Source: Panopea generosa (lineage: Eukaryota; Mollusca; Bivalvia; Adapedonta; Hiatellidae). From it: a DNA stretch of 64,000 nucleotides. The position numbers were made by a program, and so were the translations under genes. The stretch lies in contig CM055899.1 in the NCBI GenBank assembly GCA_029582155.1, forward strand, positions 74,456,886 through 74,520,885, in the 5' to 3' direction. Each line of letters begins with the position of its first letter. Positions within the stretch are counted from its first letter, which is position 1. The notes beneath the pieces were generated by a model. It did not search any database, had not been told where the DNA came from, and saw nothing but the letters and a program-made list of their open reading frames with translations. Below, piece by piece: positions 47,340 through 59,803 of this stretch.

Positions 47340-48110
47340 ATGTATCTGGGTCTCACCATTTGGCCCTGGGAGCCTTGGGGTGCGGCCAAAATAGCAACTT
47401 CATGGTTAACTTTAGCACTCTTCTTGTGCACTGGAAAGCAAATGGTAGCAAGATTATTGAGGCCAATGTGTCTTTTATAAAAATTGTCGATTGCATTTTC
47501 AAGGGTTTTACCGTTTGGCTCTGGTGGCCTTAGGATGTGGGACCAATACAGCCAAATTCATCATTTTCTCCTTATTATAGGAAGCACAGGGAAGCAAATG
47601 GTAAGCATGACTATTGAGGCCTATGTGTAATTTATAAATCTTGTGAATTGCATGTGCCTGAGTTTCACCGTTTTGCCCTTAGTGTGGGGCCTATTTTACT
47701 AAAGCTATATAGAGAAAATCTTATGACTGAAATAACTTGTTTGAATGATTGTTGCTGACGTTATGGTTAATATTCATGTTTTATTTCATGGTCCCCACCC
47801 CGCTTTTAAGAAAAGCATTTTATGTAGCATTGTATGTCCCAGAGGTCCCCTCAGACTTTTGTTAAAGTTGGATCTCTGGGGTCAAATTTGGAGCCATCAC
47901 ATAAGTCACTATTTTCTATAGGATTATATAGGGAAACTTCTTCGAAAGTTTAAGGCCTGACCCTTAGCTATTTTAACTCTAGCATTACATGGTGGTCCCC
48001 TAACAGGTTTGTGGAAACCGGGTCCCTTGGATTAAATTTGGACTATCATACACCAAGGGCTTATAAGCACAATTTTAGGCAAACTTAATAAAATATTTCC
48101 TCTGTTGATT
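47340..48110. repeat. Degenerate dispersed repeat, three related segments
   Basis: TCACCATTTGGCCCTGGGAG (47354), TTACCGTTTGGCTCTGGTGG (47509) and TTTCACCGTTTTGCCCTTAG (47666) head similar segments of about 160 bp. The form is common in bivalve DNA. No coding sequence. Confidence 0.55.
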
Positions 48111-48237
48111 TGTTTCAAGTATAACAATTCAGACCCTTTTCTTGTTTTCTTATGCAGTATCTTTGTTATAATTTATGATGCTTTGTCCTGTGATGCTATA
48201 TATGTTTTATGATTTGCTATGTTTGTTGTTGCTTTTA

Positions 48238-48483
48238 TAAGGGTTCTGGGTGGCCGAGTGGTCTAAGGCGCCGTCAAGATCATTTACCTCTCACCGTTAA
48301 AGTCGTAGGTTCGAGTCCCGCTCGCTCCAAAAACTTTATGTGAGAAAGTTTCAAGTTACTTGTGGAATGATGGTGGTTCTACTCAGTCTGACTCATTTGG
48401 AGGTCTTCCTCCACCATTAAAACTGGATATGCCATATATAACCTGAAATGTGTTGAAAATGGCATTAAACCCCATTAAAAAAA
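48238..48483 (+). mobile_element. Leu/Ser-type tRNA-derived SINE, full length
   Basis: Head GGGTGGCCGAGTGGTCTAAG, class II arm TTACCTCTCACCGTTAAAGT, B box GTAGGTTCGAGTCCC, body CTCGCTCCAAAAACTTTATG to CTGGATATGCCATATATAAC, ending ATTAAACCCCATTAAAA. Reference copy for 22008 and 45358 and the likely source of the satellite at 15845. Confidence 0.9.
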
Positions 48484-48499
48484 TGTTGTTTTTTTGCAT

Positions 48500-50960
48500 G
48501 ATATTATACATTGTTATGTGATGCTGTAGTTTTATTATATGGTACTAAACATTGATGCTGTAGTTTTATTATATGGTTCTATACATTGTTATGTGATGCT
48601 GTAGTTTTATAATATGGTACTACGATGCTGTAGTTTTATTATATGATACTATACATTGTTATGTGATGCTGTAGTTTTATTATATGATGCTGCACATTGT
48701 TATGTGATGCTGTAGATTTATTATATGATACTATACATGGTTATGTGATGCTGTAATTTTATAATAAGTTAATACAATACATTGTTATGTGATGCTGTAG
48801 TTTTATTATATGATACTGTATATTGTTATGTGATGCTGTAGTCTTATTATATGATACTATACATTGTTATGAGATGCTGTAGTTTTATTATATGATACTG
48901 TACATTGTTATGTGATGCTGTAGTTTTATCATATGATACTTACATTATTATGTGATGCTGTAGTTTTATCATATGATACTATACATTGTTATGTGATGCT
49001 GTAGTTTTGTTATATGGTACTATACATTGTTATGAGATGCTATAGTTTTATTATATGATACTATACATTGTTATGTGATGCTGTAGTTTTATCAAATAAT
49101 ACTGTACATTGTTATGTGATGCTGTAGTCTTATTATATGATACTATACATTGTTATGTGATGCTGTAGTTTTATTATATGATACTATACATTGTTATGTG
49201 ATGCTGTAGTCTTATTATATGATACTGTACATTGTTATGTGATGCTGTAGATTTATTATATGTTACTATACATTGTTATGTGATGCTGTAGTTTTATTAT
49301 ATGATACTGCACATTGTTATGTGATGCTGTAGATTTATTATATGATACTATACATTGTTATGTGATGCTGTAGTATTATTATATGATACAATACAGTGTT
49401 ACGTGATGCTGTAATCTTATAATAAGTTAATACAATACATTGTTATGTGATGCTGTAATCTTATAATAAGTTAATACAATACATTGTTATGTGATGCTGT
49501 AGTTTTATTATATGATACTGTACATTGTTATGTGATGCTGTAGTTTTATCATATGATACTTACATTATTATGTGATGCTGTAGTTTTATTATATGATACT
49601 ATACATTGTTATGTGATGCTGTAGTTTTATTATATGGTACTATACATTGTTATGAGATGCTATAGTTTTATTATATGATACTGTACATTGTTATGTGATG
49701 CTGTAGTTTTATCAAATGATACTATACATTGTTATGTGATATTGTAGTTTTATAATATGGTACTATACATTGTTATGTGACGCTGTAGTGTTATTATATG
49801 ATACTGTACATTGTTATGTGATGTTGTAGTTTGAGTATATGATACTATACATTGTTATGTGATGCTGTAGTTTTATTATATGGTACTATACATTGTTATG
49901 TGATGTTGTAGTTTAATTATATAATACTTTACATTATTATGTGATGCTGTAGTTTTATTATACGGTACCATAAATTATTATTAGATGCTGTAGTTTTATT
50001 ATATGGTACCATACATTATTATAAGATGCATTAGTTTTATTATATGGTTCCATACATTATTATAAGAGGCTGTAGTTTTATCAATGGTTCTATACATTAT
50101 TATAAGGTGCTGTAGTTTTTTATATGGGACTATACATTTTTATAAGATGATGTAGTTTTATAATATAATACTTTACATTGTTATGTGATGCTGTAGTTTT
50201 TTATATGGGACTATACATTTTTATAAGATGCTGTAGTTTTATAATATAATACTTTACATTGTTATGTGATGCTATAGTTTTATTATATGGTACCATACAT
50301 TATTATAAGATGCTGTAGTTTTAATATATGGTACTTTACATTATTGTAAGATGCTGTATTTTTTATACGGTACTATCCATTATTATAAGATGTTGTAGTT
50401 TTATTATATGGTACCATACATTATTATAAGATGCTGTAGTTTTTTATATGATATTATACATTGTTATGTGATGCTGAAGTTTTATCATATGATAGTATAC
50501 ATTGTTATGTGATGCTGTAGTTTTATCATATAATATTTTGCATTGTTATGTGATGCTGTAGATTAATTTTTTGGTACTATACATTGTTATGTGATGCTGT
50601 AGTTTTATCATATGATACTATACATTATTATGTGATGCTGTAGTTTTATCATATGATACTATACATTGTTATGTAATGCTGTAGATTTAGTATATAATAC
50701 TATACATTGTTATGTGATGCTTAATTTTATAATATAATACTTTACATTGTTATGTGATGCTGTAGTTTTATTATATGATACTATACATTGTTATGTGATG
50801 CTGTAGTTTTATTATATGTTACTTTACATTGTTATGTGATGCTGTAGTTTTATTATATAAAACTTTACATTGTTATGTGATGCTGTAGTTTTATTATATA
50901 AAACTATACATTGTTATGTGATGCTGTAGTTTTATTATATGGTAACTACTTTCATTAAAT
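48500..50960. repeat. 41-bp minisatellite, about 60 copies
   Basis: Units TTATGTGATGCTGTAGTTTT plus ATTATATGATACTATACATTG. The two halves resemble each other, so the unit is a diverged dimer of a 20/21-bp sequence. Later copies (49960-50450) form a sub-family with TTATTATAAGATGC. Confidence 0.93.
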
Positions 50961-51049
50961 GATGTTGTACACGTGTTACGTGATGCTGTACTTGTGTGAT
51001 GATAAACATATTATTGGGTGCTATAGTTTTATTTTATGGTTAATCACTG

Positions 51050-52500
51050 TTGTTATGTGGTACTGTACATTTGTTATATGCTGCTGTTTGTTTGTTATAT
51101 GCTGCTGTATTTTGTAACATGCTGCTGTATTTTGTAATATGCTGCTGTATGTTTGTAACTTGATGCTGCAGTTTCATTAAATGCTGCTATGTGTTTGTTA
51201 TGTGATACTGTAGTTTTGTTATATGCTGCTGTAGGTTTGTTATATGCTGCTGTAGTTATGTTATATGTTCCTGTAGGTTTGTTATGTGATGCTGTTGTTT
51301 TGTTATATGCTGCTGTAGTTTTGTTATATGCTGCTGTAGGTTTGTAATGTGATGCTGTTGTTTTGTTATATGCTGCTGTAATTTTGTTATGCGATGCAGT
51401 AGTTTTGTTATGTGATGCTGTTGTTTTGTTATATGCTGCTGTAGATTTGTTATGTGCTGCTGTAGTAATGTTATATGCTGCTGTAGTTTTTGTTATATGC
51501 TGCTGTAGGTTTGTTATAAGTTGCTGTAGTTTTGTTATATGTTCCTGTAGGTTTGTTATGTGATGCTGTTGTTTTGTTATATGCTGCTGTAGTTTTGTTA
51601 TATGCTGCTGTAGTTTTGTTATGTGATGCTGTAGTTTTGTTATGTGATACTGTAGTTTTGTTATATGCTGCTGTATGTTTGTTATATGCTGCTGTAGTTT
51701 TGTTATATGCTGCTGTAGGTTTGTTATGTGATGCTGTTGTTTTGTTATATGCTGCTGTAATTTTGTTATGTGATGCAGTAGTTTTGTTATGTGATGCTGT
51801 TGGTTTGTTATATGCTGCTGTAGGTTTGTTATGTGCTGCTGTAGTTTTGTTATATGCTACTGTAGTTTTGTTATATGCTGCTCTAGTTTTGTTATATGCT
51901 GCTCTAGGTTTGTTATGTGATACTGTAGTTTTGTTATATGCTGTTGTAGTTTTGTTATATGCTGCTGGAGGTTTGTTATATGCTGCTGTAGTTTTGTTAT
52001 ATACGCTGTAGGTTTGTTATGTGATGCTGTAGTTTTGTTATATGCTGCTGTATGTTTTTTATGTGATGCTGTTGTTTTGTTATATGCTGCTGTAATTTTG
52101 TTATATGCTGCTGTTGTTTTGTTATATGCTGCTGTGTGTTTGTTATTTGATGCTGTAGTTTTGTTATATCGTGGCTGCTGTTTGTTTGTTATGTGATGCT
52201 GTAGTTTTGTGATATGCTGCTGTAGTTTTGTTATATGCTGCTGGAGGTTTGTTATATGCTGCTGTAGTTTTGTTATATACGCTGTAGGTTTGTTATGTGA
52301 TGCTGTAGTTTTGTTATATGCTGTAAGTTTGTTATGTGATTCTGTTGTTTTGTTATATGCTGCTGTAATTTTGTTATATGCTGCTGTAGTTTTGTTATAT
52401 GCTGCTGTGTGTTTGTTATTTGATGCTGTAGTTTTGTTATATCATGGCTGCTGTGTGTTTGCTATGTGATGCTGTAGTTTTGTGATATGCTGCTGTGTTT
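51050..52500. repeat. 21-bp minisatellite, about 65 copies
   Basis: Units TTATATGCTGCTGTAGTTTTG with a TTATGTGATGCTGTAGTTTTG variant. As 21 is a multiple of 3, one + frame is open for up to 159 codons, giving a seven-residue hydrophobic repeat (LLYAAVV). The text matches the first half of the 41-bp unit at 48500. Confidence 0.93.
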
Positions 52501-52559
52501 AATTAAGTTTATCAGACTGATTCAATGATAATAAACTCGACATAAATTAACAGGATTTA

Positions 52560-53170
52560 TCGATTTATAAACAAGATATAACTGTTATATATACTGCGTA
52601 AGTTTTGGTGAGGATCATATAAAAACTAATCGTTCTATATTGCAAACAATGTCAACTAGTGCATGGGCTGTCAATCAAAAGGGCCTTAACTCCGACATTA
52701 ATAATCTGATTAGGCCAATTCAGACAGTGTACTTATACAACTTTTGTATAATTGTGTGAAAATCCGATGAAATCTACTACACTTCAGTGTTTGAGAACAT
52801 TTTTTCATAATTCGCAACTACAGCAATTATTTTCTCATTTTTGTCATAGTATTAACTTGGTTTGGATACTGTGGTCTTATATCTACAGTGTAAGTTTGGC
52901 AAGGATCAAATTGAAAATTCTGGCAACTTTGGTACAAGTTATACAATTTGGCAATATTGAGAAACTGTCTGAGATATTTTTGTTTTATAACTAATGTGTA
53001 TGTTTGGTGAAGATCAAATGAAAAATATATGGTCGAACAGAGCAATTTTTGAAAATTCAAGGGGCATAACTCTTGACATTTAATCATAAGATTCGGACAG
53101 TTCAAGAATTTATCAAAGAATATATAACTACTTTGAAGATGAAGTTCCAATGTAATGTACAGGTGCTATA
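52560..53170. repeat. Degenerate dispersed repeat, about 3 segments
   Basis: GTAAGTTTTGGTGAGGATCA, GTAAGTTTGGCAAGGATCAA and GTATGTTTGGTGAAGATCAA, each followed by an ACTC-rich segment, recur at intervals of about 120-300 bp. The form is common in bivalve DNA. No protein. Confidence 0.6.
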
Positions 53171-53378
53171 TTGTACACAACCTAAAAGTTAATCGATTAA
53201 GGATGGACAAAGAGCAATCAAAATAACTCACCCTGATTTTTGCTCAGACAAGCTAATAAATATCGAGAATGAACCTAGAACTTCGATACCTACTCTATTT
53301 GTGGCCTTACAACAATTGTAATTCACAAATCATCCATGAACAACAAAGGGTAAATAAAGAAATCAAGTGACAAACCGA

Positions 53379-53449
53379 TGGTCCAACACAACACTGCTCT
53401 ATTTCCTTATTTGTTTATGTGTAGACAGATCAGTGTTGCGCTGAACCAT
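53379..53449. repeat. Short inverted repeat
   Basis: TGGTCCAACACAACACTG and CAGTGTTGCGCTGAACCA pair at about 15 of 18 positions across a 35-base loop. Possible MITE remnant. Confidence 0.5.
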
Positions 53450-53990
53450 TTACACTGTAACATAAAATCTGTTCTTGTTCTGGTTAATAAAAACAAATTG
53501 GAAGCAAAATAAAATATACCAGGTAAAGTTCATTATTTTATCTACATTAGCATGTCCACATCCGATAAACGATAACAACCTGCAAAATGAACACAGTTTA
53601 TTGACATTAGCAAATAAATCAATACTGTAACTAAACAGACATTCAATATATACTGTTATGCACTTATACATGTATAAACTGCACTTTATCTGACAGTTTA
53701 TATATATCAAACAGTAATGAAACAGAGCTTTTATTTATAATTATTTATATTCTAATGTCAAAAAAAGAAAAAAGAAAACATTCCATAAATGTAACTTTGG
53801 TAATATTTTAAATAACAATCTGAATCAACAATCATGATATGTATACATAATCCCAAGGACAGACAGAAGGACAGACCCCACAGCTATTGTTTTGTGAGTA
53901 AGTTTCAGCCAACACAATTTATGAAGGAAAAATATTTCATATATTAATTGAAAAGTCTTTTAGTGGTTTATAAAAAGATTTGCATCTTTT
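53450..53990. other. AT-rich intergenic stretch
   Basis: Nothing recognised. Confidence 0.5.
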
Positions 53991-53999
53991 TTTCAAAAA

Positions 54000-54185
54000 C
54001 GGATGAATACTTTTGGAAAAACAGTAAAATCTGTCTTAAGCAGCCAGAAGGAGTTGAAATGGCCTTTTAAGACAGGTTGTTTTTTAAAACAGATACATTT
54101 GCTCTGAAAGCATAGAAATAGAAAATAGCAAATGTAGCTGCTTAAGACATGAGGCTGCTTAATAGAGGTGACCGGTCACACAAAA
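54000..54185 (+). mobile_element. Dispersed repeat, second copy of 46565-46725
   Basis: CTGTCTTAAGCAGCCAGAAG, GGCCTTTTAAGACAGGTTGT, GAGGCTGCTTAATAGAGGTG. Terminal blocks are conserved, the middle is diverged. Confidence 0.75.
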
Positions 54186-54597
54186 TGGACTATAAACGAT
54201 GATTTTAGTGGGAAAATTTTAAAGCAAAATTATAAAAAAAAGTCTTGAAAAACAAAAAGCAAAAGATCATAGTAACTCTTGACTCTATCTGTATCCAATG
54301 CCTATATTAAGTTATACCGTACCGGATGTTTTATCACAATAGTATACACCTATGATAAGTTTTTGCAAAATTTGTAAATGTTTGCTGTATAGACTACACT
54401 TAATTTGCATTGAGTTTCTCATTTAAAATCAGTTTTTGCTGTAAAATTTATTTTGATTATTTTACTTTTATTTATTTATTACACAGATTTTCAATAATAA
54501 ACCATTTTTATTTACCACAAAAACGATCAACTCTTAATACCGAATTTATAATCATGTATATGCCATTAACATTGTAGTCATAAAAGCAAAAAAACCT

Positions 54598-54752
54598 TTG
54601 TCAGAAACAAGCATCCCAAACAATAGTTTAACATCGAAGCATCCATTACCTACATGTACTGTATCTAGTAAACATGTATCAGAAACGAGGGTCCCAAACA
54701 ATAGTTTAACACCGGATCATCCATTACCTACATGTACTGTGCCTAGTAAACG
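54598..54752. repeat. Two-copy 76-bp tandem duplication
   Basis: Both copies contain CCCAAACAATAGTTTAACA and CATCCATTACCTACATGTAC. Confidence 0.85.
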
Positions 54753-54860
54753 TGACAGATTTAAATAGAGAGTTAATACTCTTATCTAACTCAGCAGACA
54801 TGATTTGTAAGAATTGTAATTGCACATCAATACAGGACACCCTATAAATAGTAAGTGTTT

Positions 54861-55025
54861 ATATATAAGAATAAAACAAATAAGAGTTAACTACCTCCTA
54901 TTATATAAGAATAAAACAAATAAGAGTTAACTACTTCCTATTTTATAAGAATAAAACAAATAAGAGTTATCTACCTCCTATTACATAATAATAAAACAAA
55001 TAAGAGTTAATTACCTCCTATTATA
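54861..55025. repeat. 40-bp tandem repeat, 4 copies
   Basis: TATAAGAATAAAACAAATAA then GAGTTAACTACCTCCTA, repeated four times. Confidence 0.9.
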
Positions 55026-55142
55026 TAATTATTTAACATTATCATTAATTTTTAGGTACAATTACGGGTGCTAAGTACAAGCCACAGTTGTTGTATTCAC
55101 AAACATTTTGCATTGTATTTTTTATATTACACCATATGCTGC

Positions 55143-55265
55143 AATGGTGGTCTAAGAACGTCCGCAGTGCATGCGGAAGGTCAAGGGTTCGATCCCCAGG
55201 TCAGGTCATATAAAAAACGTGAAAAATGGTACTAAAAACTTTCTCTTTGGCACTCAGCATTTAGA
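55143..55265 (+). mobile_element. tRNA-derived SINE, family 4
   Basis: GCAATGGTGGTCTAAGAACG, GTGCATGCGGAAGGTCAAGG, B box GGGTTCGATCCCC, body AAAAATGGTACTAAAAACTT and TTTGGCACTCAGCATT. The 57-bp minisatellite begins 25 bp after it. Confidence 0.8.
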
Positions 55266-55289
55266 GGATAGTTTTAGGTCTTGACAGCA

Positions 55290-56215
55290 TTGTGTCAATA
55301 TGTGACCGGTTGGGGTATCTTATCGTGTGTCTGTGACATGATACTCCAGTGTCAATATGTGACTGGTTTGGGTATCGTATCGTGTGTCTGTGACATGATA
55401 CTTCAGTGTCAATATGTGACTGGTTGGGGTATCGTATCGTGTGTCTGTGACATGATACTTCAGTGTCAATATGTGACTGGTTGGTGTATCGTATCGTGTG
55501 TCTGTGACATAATACTCCAGTATCAATAAATAAAGTGACTGGTTGGGGTATCGTATCGTGTGTCTGTGATATGATACTCCAGTGTCAATATGTGACTGGT
55601 TGGGGTATCGTATTGTGTGTCTGTGACATGATACTCCAGTGTCAAATGTGACTGGTTGGGTATCGTATCTTGTGTCTGTGACATGATACTCCAGTGTCAA
55701 TAAGTATGTGACTGGTTGGGGTATCGTATCGTGTGTCTGTGACATGATACTCCAGTGTCAATATGTGACTGGTTTGGGTATCATATTGTGTGTCTGTGAC
55801 ATGATACTCCAGTGTCAAATGTGACTGGTTGGGTATCGTATCTTGTGTCTGTGACATGATACTCCAGTGTCAATATGTGATTGGTTGGGGTATCGTATCG
55901 TGTGTCTGTGACATGATACTTCAGTGTCAATATGTGATTGGTTGGGATATCGTATCGTGTGCCTGTGACATGATACTCCAGTGTCAATATGTGACTGGTT
56001 GGGGTATCGTATCATGTGTCTGTGACATGATACTCCAGTGTCAATATGTGACTGGTTGGGGTGTCGTATCGTGTGTCTGTGACATGATACTCCAGTGTCA
56101 ATATGTAACTGGGTGGGGTGTCGTATCGTGTGTCTGTGACATGATACTCCAGTGTCAATATGTGACTGGTTGGGGTATCGTATCGTGTGTCTGTGACATG
56201 ATACTCCAGTGTAGC
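55290..56215. repeat. 57-bp minisatellite, about 16 copies
   Basis: Units contain GTGTCAATATGTGACTGGTT, GGGGTATCGTATCGTGTGTC and TGTGACATGATACTCCA. 57 is a multiple of 3, so both strands show open frames with 19-residue repeats (MILQCQYVTGWGIVSCVCD on +). Two units have matching deletions (55642 and 55816), showing block duplication. Confidence 0.93.
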
Positions 56216-56486
56216 AGCTCTAAGCATACTGTCTCAAGCAGACATAGTTGCGATGCAGCTAAAAAATTGGTGAAAGTGACGCTAAACACCATACAGAAAA
56301 ACAAATATTACATCATGTTTTTAATTGTGTATGATTTTTAGCATCGCTTTCATTTTTGTTCAGTTATATCATTACCATGTCTACTTGAAACAATATTCTA
56401 CGCTCTGCCATATTGAAATATTATACCAGATATCATACACCACTGAGTCACATTATACTGACACATGGCCAACAAATTATATCCTG
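56216..56486. other. Short AT-rich spacer
   Basis: Nothing recognised. Confidence 0.5.
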
Positions 56487-56580
56487 GTAATGCTGAGTGC
56501 CAAGCGAAGAAGCTTCTAGTATCATTTTCAAGTCTTTGGTATGATCTGACTGGGGATCGAGTTACCAACTTTCCACATAT
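56487..56580 (-). mobile_element. tRNA-derived SINE fragment, family 4
   Basis: On plus, AATGCTGAGTGCCAAGCGAA, CTTCTAGTATCATTTTC and GACTGGGGATCGAG are the reverse complement of the copies at 55143 and 20564. Confidence 0.75.
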
Positions 56581-58015
56581 GGTAATATATTGCAAACACT
56601 GTTTTATTGATTTTCGAAAATATTGTACATGTAGAATGAAATCACTTAAACCCAGCCAAACTTTGTTTGATTAGGTAAATGCCATGTTTGCGTTACCATC
56701 TATTTTTTGATTATACATGTACTATCTAAATACCATAATATGTATTCTACATAAATTATCTGATGTCACTAGTTTTATAAAACATTTTAAAAATCCAGAA
56801 TTATGTTGGAGGTCTTTAAACAGATGCACCCACTGTAAGCGCTGATATCTGTTTTCACCACCATAAAATGACTACTATCAGTACAAAATTAATAAAAATG
56901 AATTTGGCTATAAAACTCTTCTTATTTTAAGAACAATACAAGTTACATTAATGTTATACCCAAATAAATAAAACTTATAAGTAGCCAAAATAGAGCTAGT
57001 GTTTCTTTAAGAATGCGAGCATATTAACTGCATGTAGGTTAATCATTACTGTACAATAAGACACCAAAGCGCCAGCAACATGGACTTAACCATTACCTTA
57101 CAATAAGACACCACATCGCCAGCAACATGGACTTAGAGTCAAACCTTCTTAATTACCCTTCATTCAAATGGTGTTCAAAAGGGCTGTGTTCAGTTTTAGT
57201 GAACAGGTAAACATGTTTAGTTTATTCTAGTAAACAACCATACATCTTTTATTTGTAAACTTTTACTGCTTACAGAGTGACCCATGGTTTCTGTTATGAG
57301 ATATTAGCTAACATAGTAAACATTTACTGTAACTGAACTCAATTTATGTTAATGACGACAGTTATATTGTCAACCAGGGAAGTTACTGTTAACAGTGACT
57401 GTTAACTTTTCCAAAGGTTGATAATATTACTGTCACCCTCAACAGAATGTAATATTCATTTTATCAAACCAATCACAATACAATGTATTTATTTTTATAA
57501 TTTTTATATTTCATAATAATTTCATATACATATATACATAGATTATTATTTTGTTAAATTTGCACTATACATCAATTCTATTTTGAAAAACAGATCTATT
57601 TTAAACATGTGACAGTTTAAAAACTTTTACCTAAGTTAACTAAAGTGGTTAAAATACGGTGACATAATCTTTCAAAGAAACACAGGTCATGCCATCACCT
57701 TATAAAGACGGTTACCTGCTGGAGTGGTTAATAGTGCAATTTGATGATAGTAACTGATGTGAAGGGAAGATTTAACATATTGCCTAATATAAGGTTTAAT
57801 GAAAATAATGCTACACATTCATTTCATCACCAAAAGTAAAACCAAACAGAAATAAAGTACTGCTATGATGACAAATTAAAATGAATTTTTAGTTTTGTGA
57901 CATTTTCTTTAATATGTGAACTTTATTATAAAACTGCACAAAGAGAAAATAAATTTAGAAAGCATAAATCATATTTGTTGATAATTTAGGTCAAAATGAT
58001 ATCAACTTACTTCCA
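56581..58015. other. AT-rich intergenic stretch with a small duplication
   Basis: Two copies of ACAATAAGACACCA..CGCCAGCAACATGGACTTA at about 57052-57136. No coding or RNA feature seen in the rest. Confidence 0.55.
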
Positions 58016-58019
58016 TCTA

Positions 58020-58990
58020 ATGTAAATACACATACAGTACTAAATGGCAGTACATGTAAATGCACATACAGTACTAAATGACAGTACATGTAAACGCACA
58101 TACAGTACTAAATGACAGTACATGTAAATACATACACATACAATACTAAATGACAGTACATGTAAATGCACATACAGTACTAAATGACAGTACATGTAAA
58201 TGCAAATACAGTACTAAATGACAGTACATGTAAACGCACATACAGTACTAAATGACAGTACATGTAAATGTACTAAATGACAGTAAATGTAAATACACAT
58301 ACAGTACTAAATGACAGTACATGTAAAAACACATACACATACAGTACTAAATGATAGTACATGTAAATACATACACATACAGTACTTAATGACAGTACAT
58401 GTAAAAACACATACACATATAGTACTTAATGACAGTACATTTAAATACACATACAGTACTAAATGACAGTACATGTAAAACACATACACAAACAGTACTA
58501 AATGACAGTGTATGTAAATACATACACATACAGTACTTAATGACAGTACATGTAAAAACACATAGAGTACTAAATGACAGTACATGTAAACGCACATACA
58601 GTACTAAATTACAGTACATGTAAAAACACATACACATACAGTACTAAATGACAGTACATGTAAATACATACACATACAGTTCTTAATGACAGTACATGTA
58701 AAAACACATACACATATAGTACTTAATGACAGTACATGTAAATACACATACAGTACTAAATGACAGTACATGTAAAAACACATACACAAACAGTACTAAA
58801 TGACAGTATATGTAAATACATACACATACAGTATTTAATGACTGTACATGTAAAAACACATACAGTACTAAATGACAGTACATGTAAATACACATACAGT
58901 ACTAAATGACAGTTCATGTAAATACACATAGTAAATGAAATGACAGTACATGTTATACACATAGTAAATGACAATACATGTAAACGCACA
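58020..58990. repeat. 34-40-bp minisatellite, about 27 copies
   Basis: Units CAGTACTAAATGACAGTACA plus TGTAAATACACATA, with a CATACACATACA extension in some. The core GTACTAAATGACAGTAC is a short palindrome. Minus-strand frames are open only because of unit composition. Confidence 0.92.
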
Positions 58991-59049
58991 TAACAGTAAA
59001 TTTGAAGTTAAATGAGGTTTCTTTCTTGAATACATACATTCTAATTGTC

Positions 59050-59803
59050 TACATTCTGTCACAGATCTACCCTGTGCAGTATGATTTAGGTATCTCAAGG
59101 TCCCTCTGTCTGATCTACATTCCATCACAGATTTGCCCAGTGCAGAATTATTTATATATCTTTGGGTCCCTCTCTCTCTCCCTCTGTCTGGTGTACATTC
59201 TATCACAGATCTGCCCAGTGCAGTATGATTTATGTATCTAGAGGTCCCTTTCTCTGGTGTACATTCTATCACAGATATGCCCAGTGCAGTAAGATTATGT
59301 ATCTAGAGGTCCCTTTCTATGGTGTACATTCTATCACAGATATGCCCAGTGCAGTAAGATTATGTATCTAGAGGTCCCTCTCTCTGGTCTACATTATATC
59401 AAAGATCTACCCAGTGCAGTATGATTTATGTATCTAGAGGTCCCTCTCTCTGGTTTACATTATATCACAGATCTGCCCAGTGCAGTAAGATTATGTATCT
59501 AGAGGTCCCTCTCTCTGGTCTACATTATATCACAGATCTACCCAGTGCAGTATGATTTATGTATCTAGAGGTCCCTCTCTCTGGTCTACATTATATCACA
59601 GATATGCCCAGTGCAGTAAGATTATGTATCTAGAGGTCCCTCTCTCTGGTCTACATTATATCACAGAACTACCCAGTGCAGTATGATTTATGTATCTAGA
59701 GGTCCCTCTCTCTGGTCTACATTATATCACAGACCTGCCCAGTGCAGTACGATTAATGAATCTCGAGATCTCTCTCTCTGTCTGGTCTCATTATATCACG
59801 GAT
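59050..59803. repeat. 65/66-bp minisatellite derived from the zinc-finger exon, about 11 copies
   Basis: Units contain TCTGCCCAGTGCAGTATGAT, TTATGTATCTAGAGGTCCCT and GGTCTACATTATATCACAGA. On minus, a 66-bp unit equals 22 codons and aligns with the last coding stretch of the adjacent gene: TRERDL*IHKSYCTGQICD against TRQRDLEIHKSYCTG-stop. Units alternate between 66 bp (GTATGATTTATG) and 65 bp (GTAAGATTATG), a 131-bp dimer. In-frame TAGs show it is no longer coding. It directly abuts the stop codon of the gene, so it lies in the 3' UTR or just beyond. Confidence 0.88.

Noticed and set aside
51532..52011. 159-codon ORF with LLYAAVV heptads resembling a membrane protein
   Set aside because: It is the 21-bp minisatellite; hydrophobicity follows from T-rich units and the array continues out of frame on both sides.
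55829..56341. 170-codon ORF with 19-residue repeats
   Set aside because: 57-bp minisatellite; the minus strand is also open.
58307..58989. Minus ORFs with HVLSFSTVCV-type repeats
   Set aside because: They are the 34-40-bp minisatellite read through.
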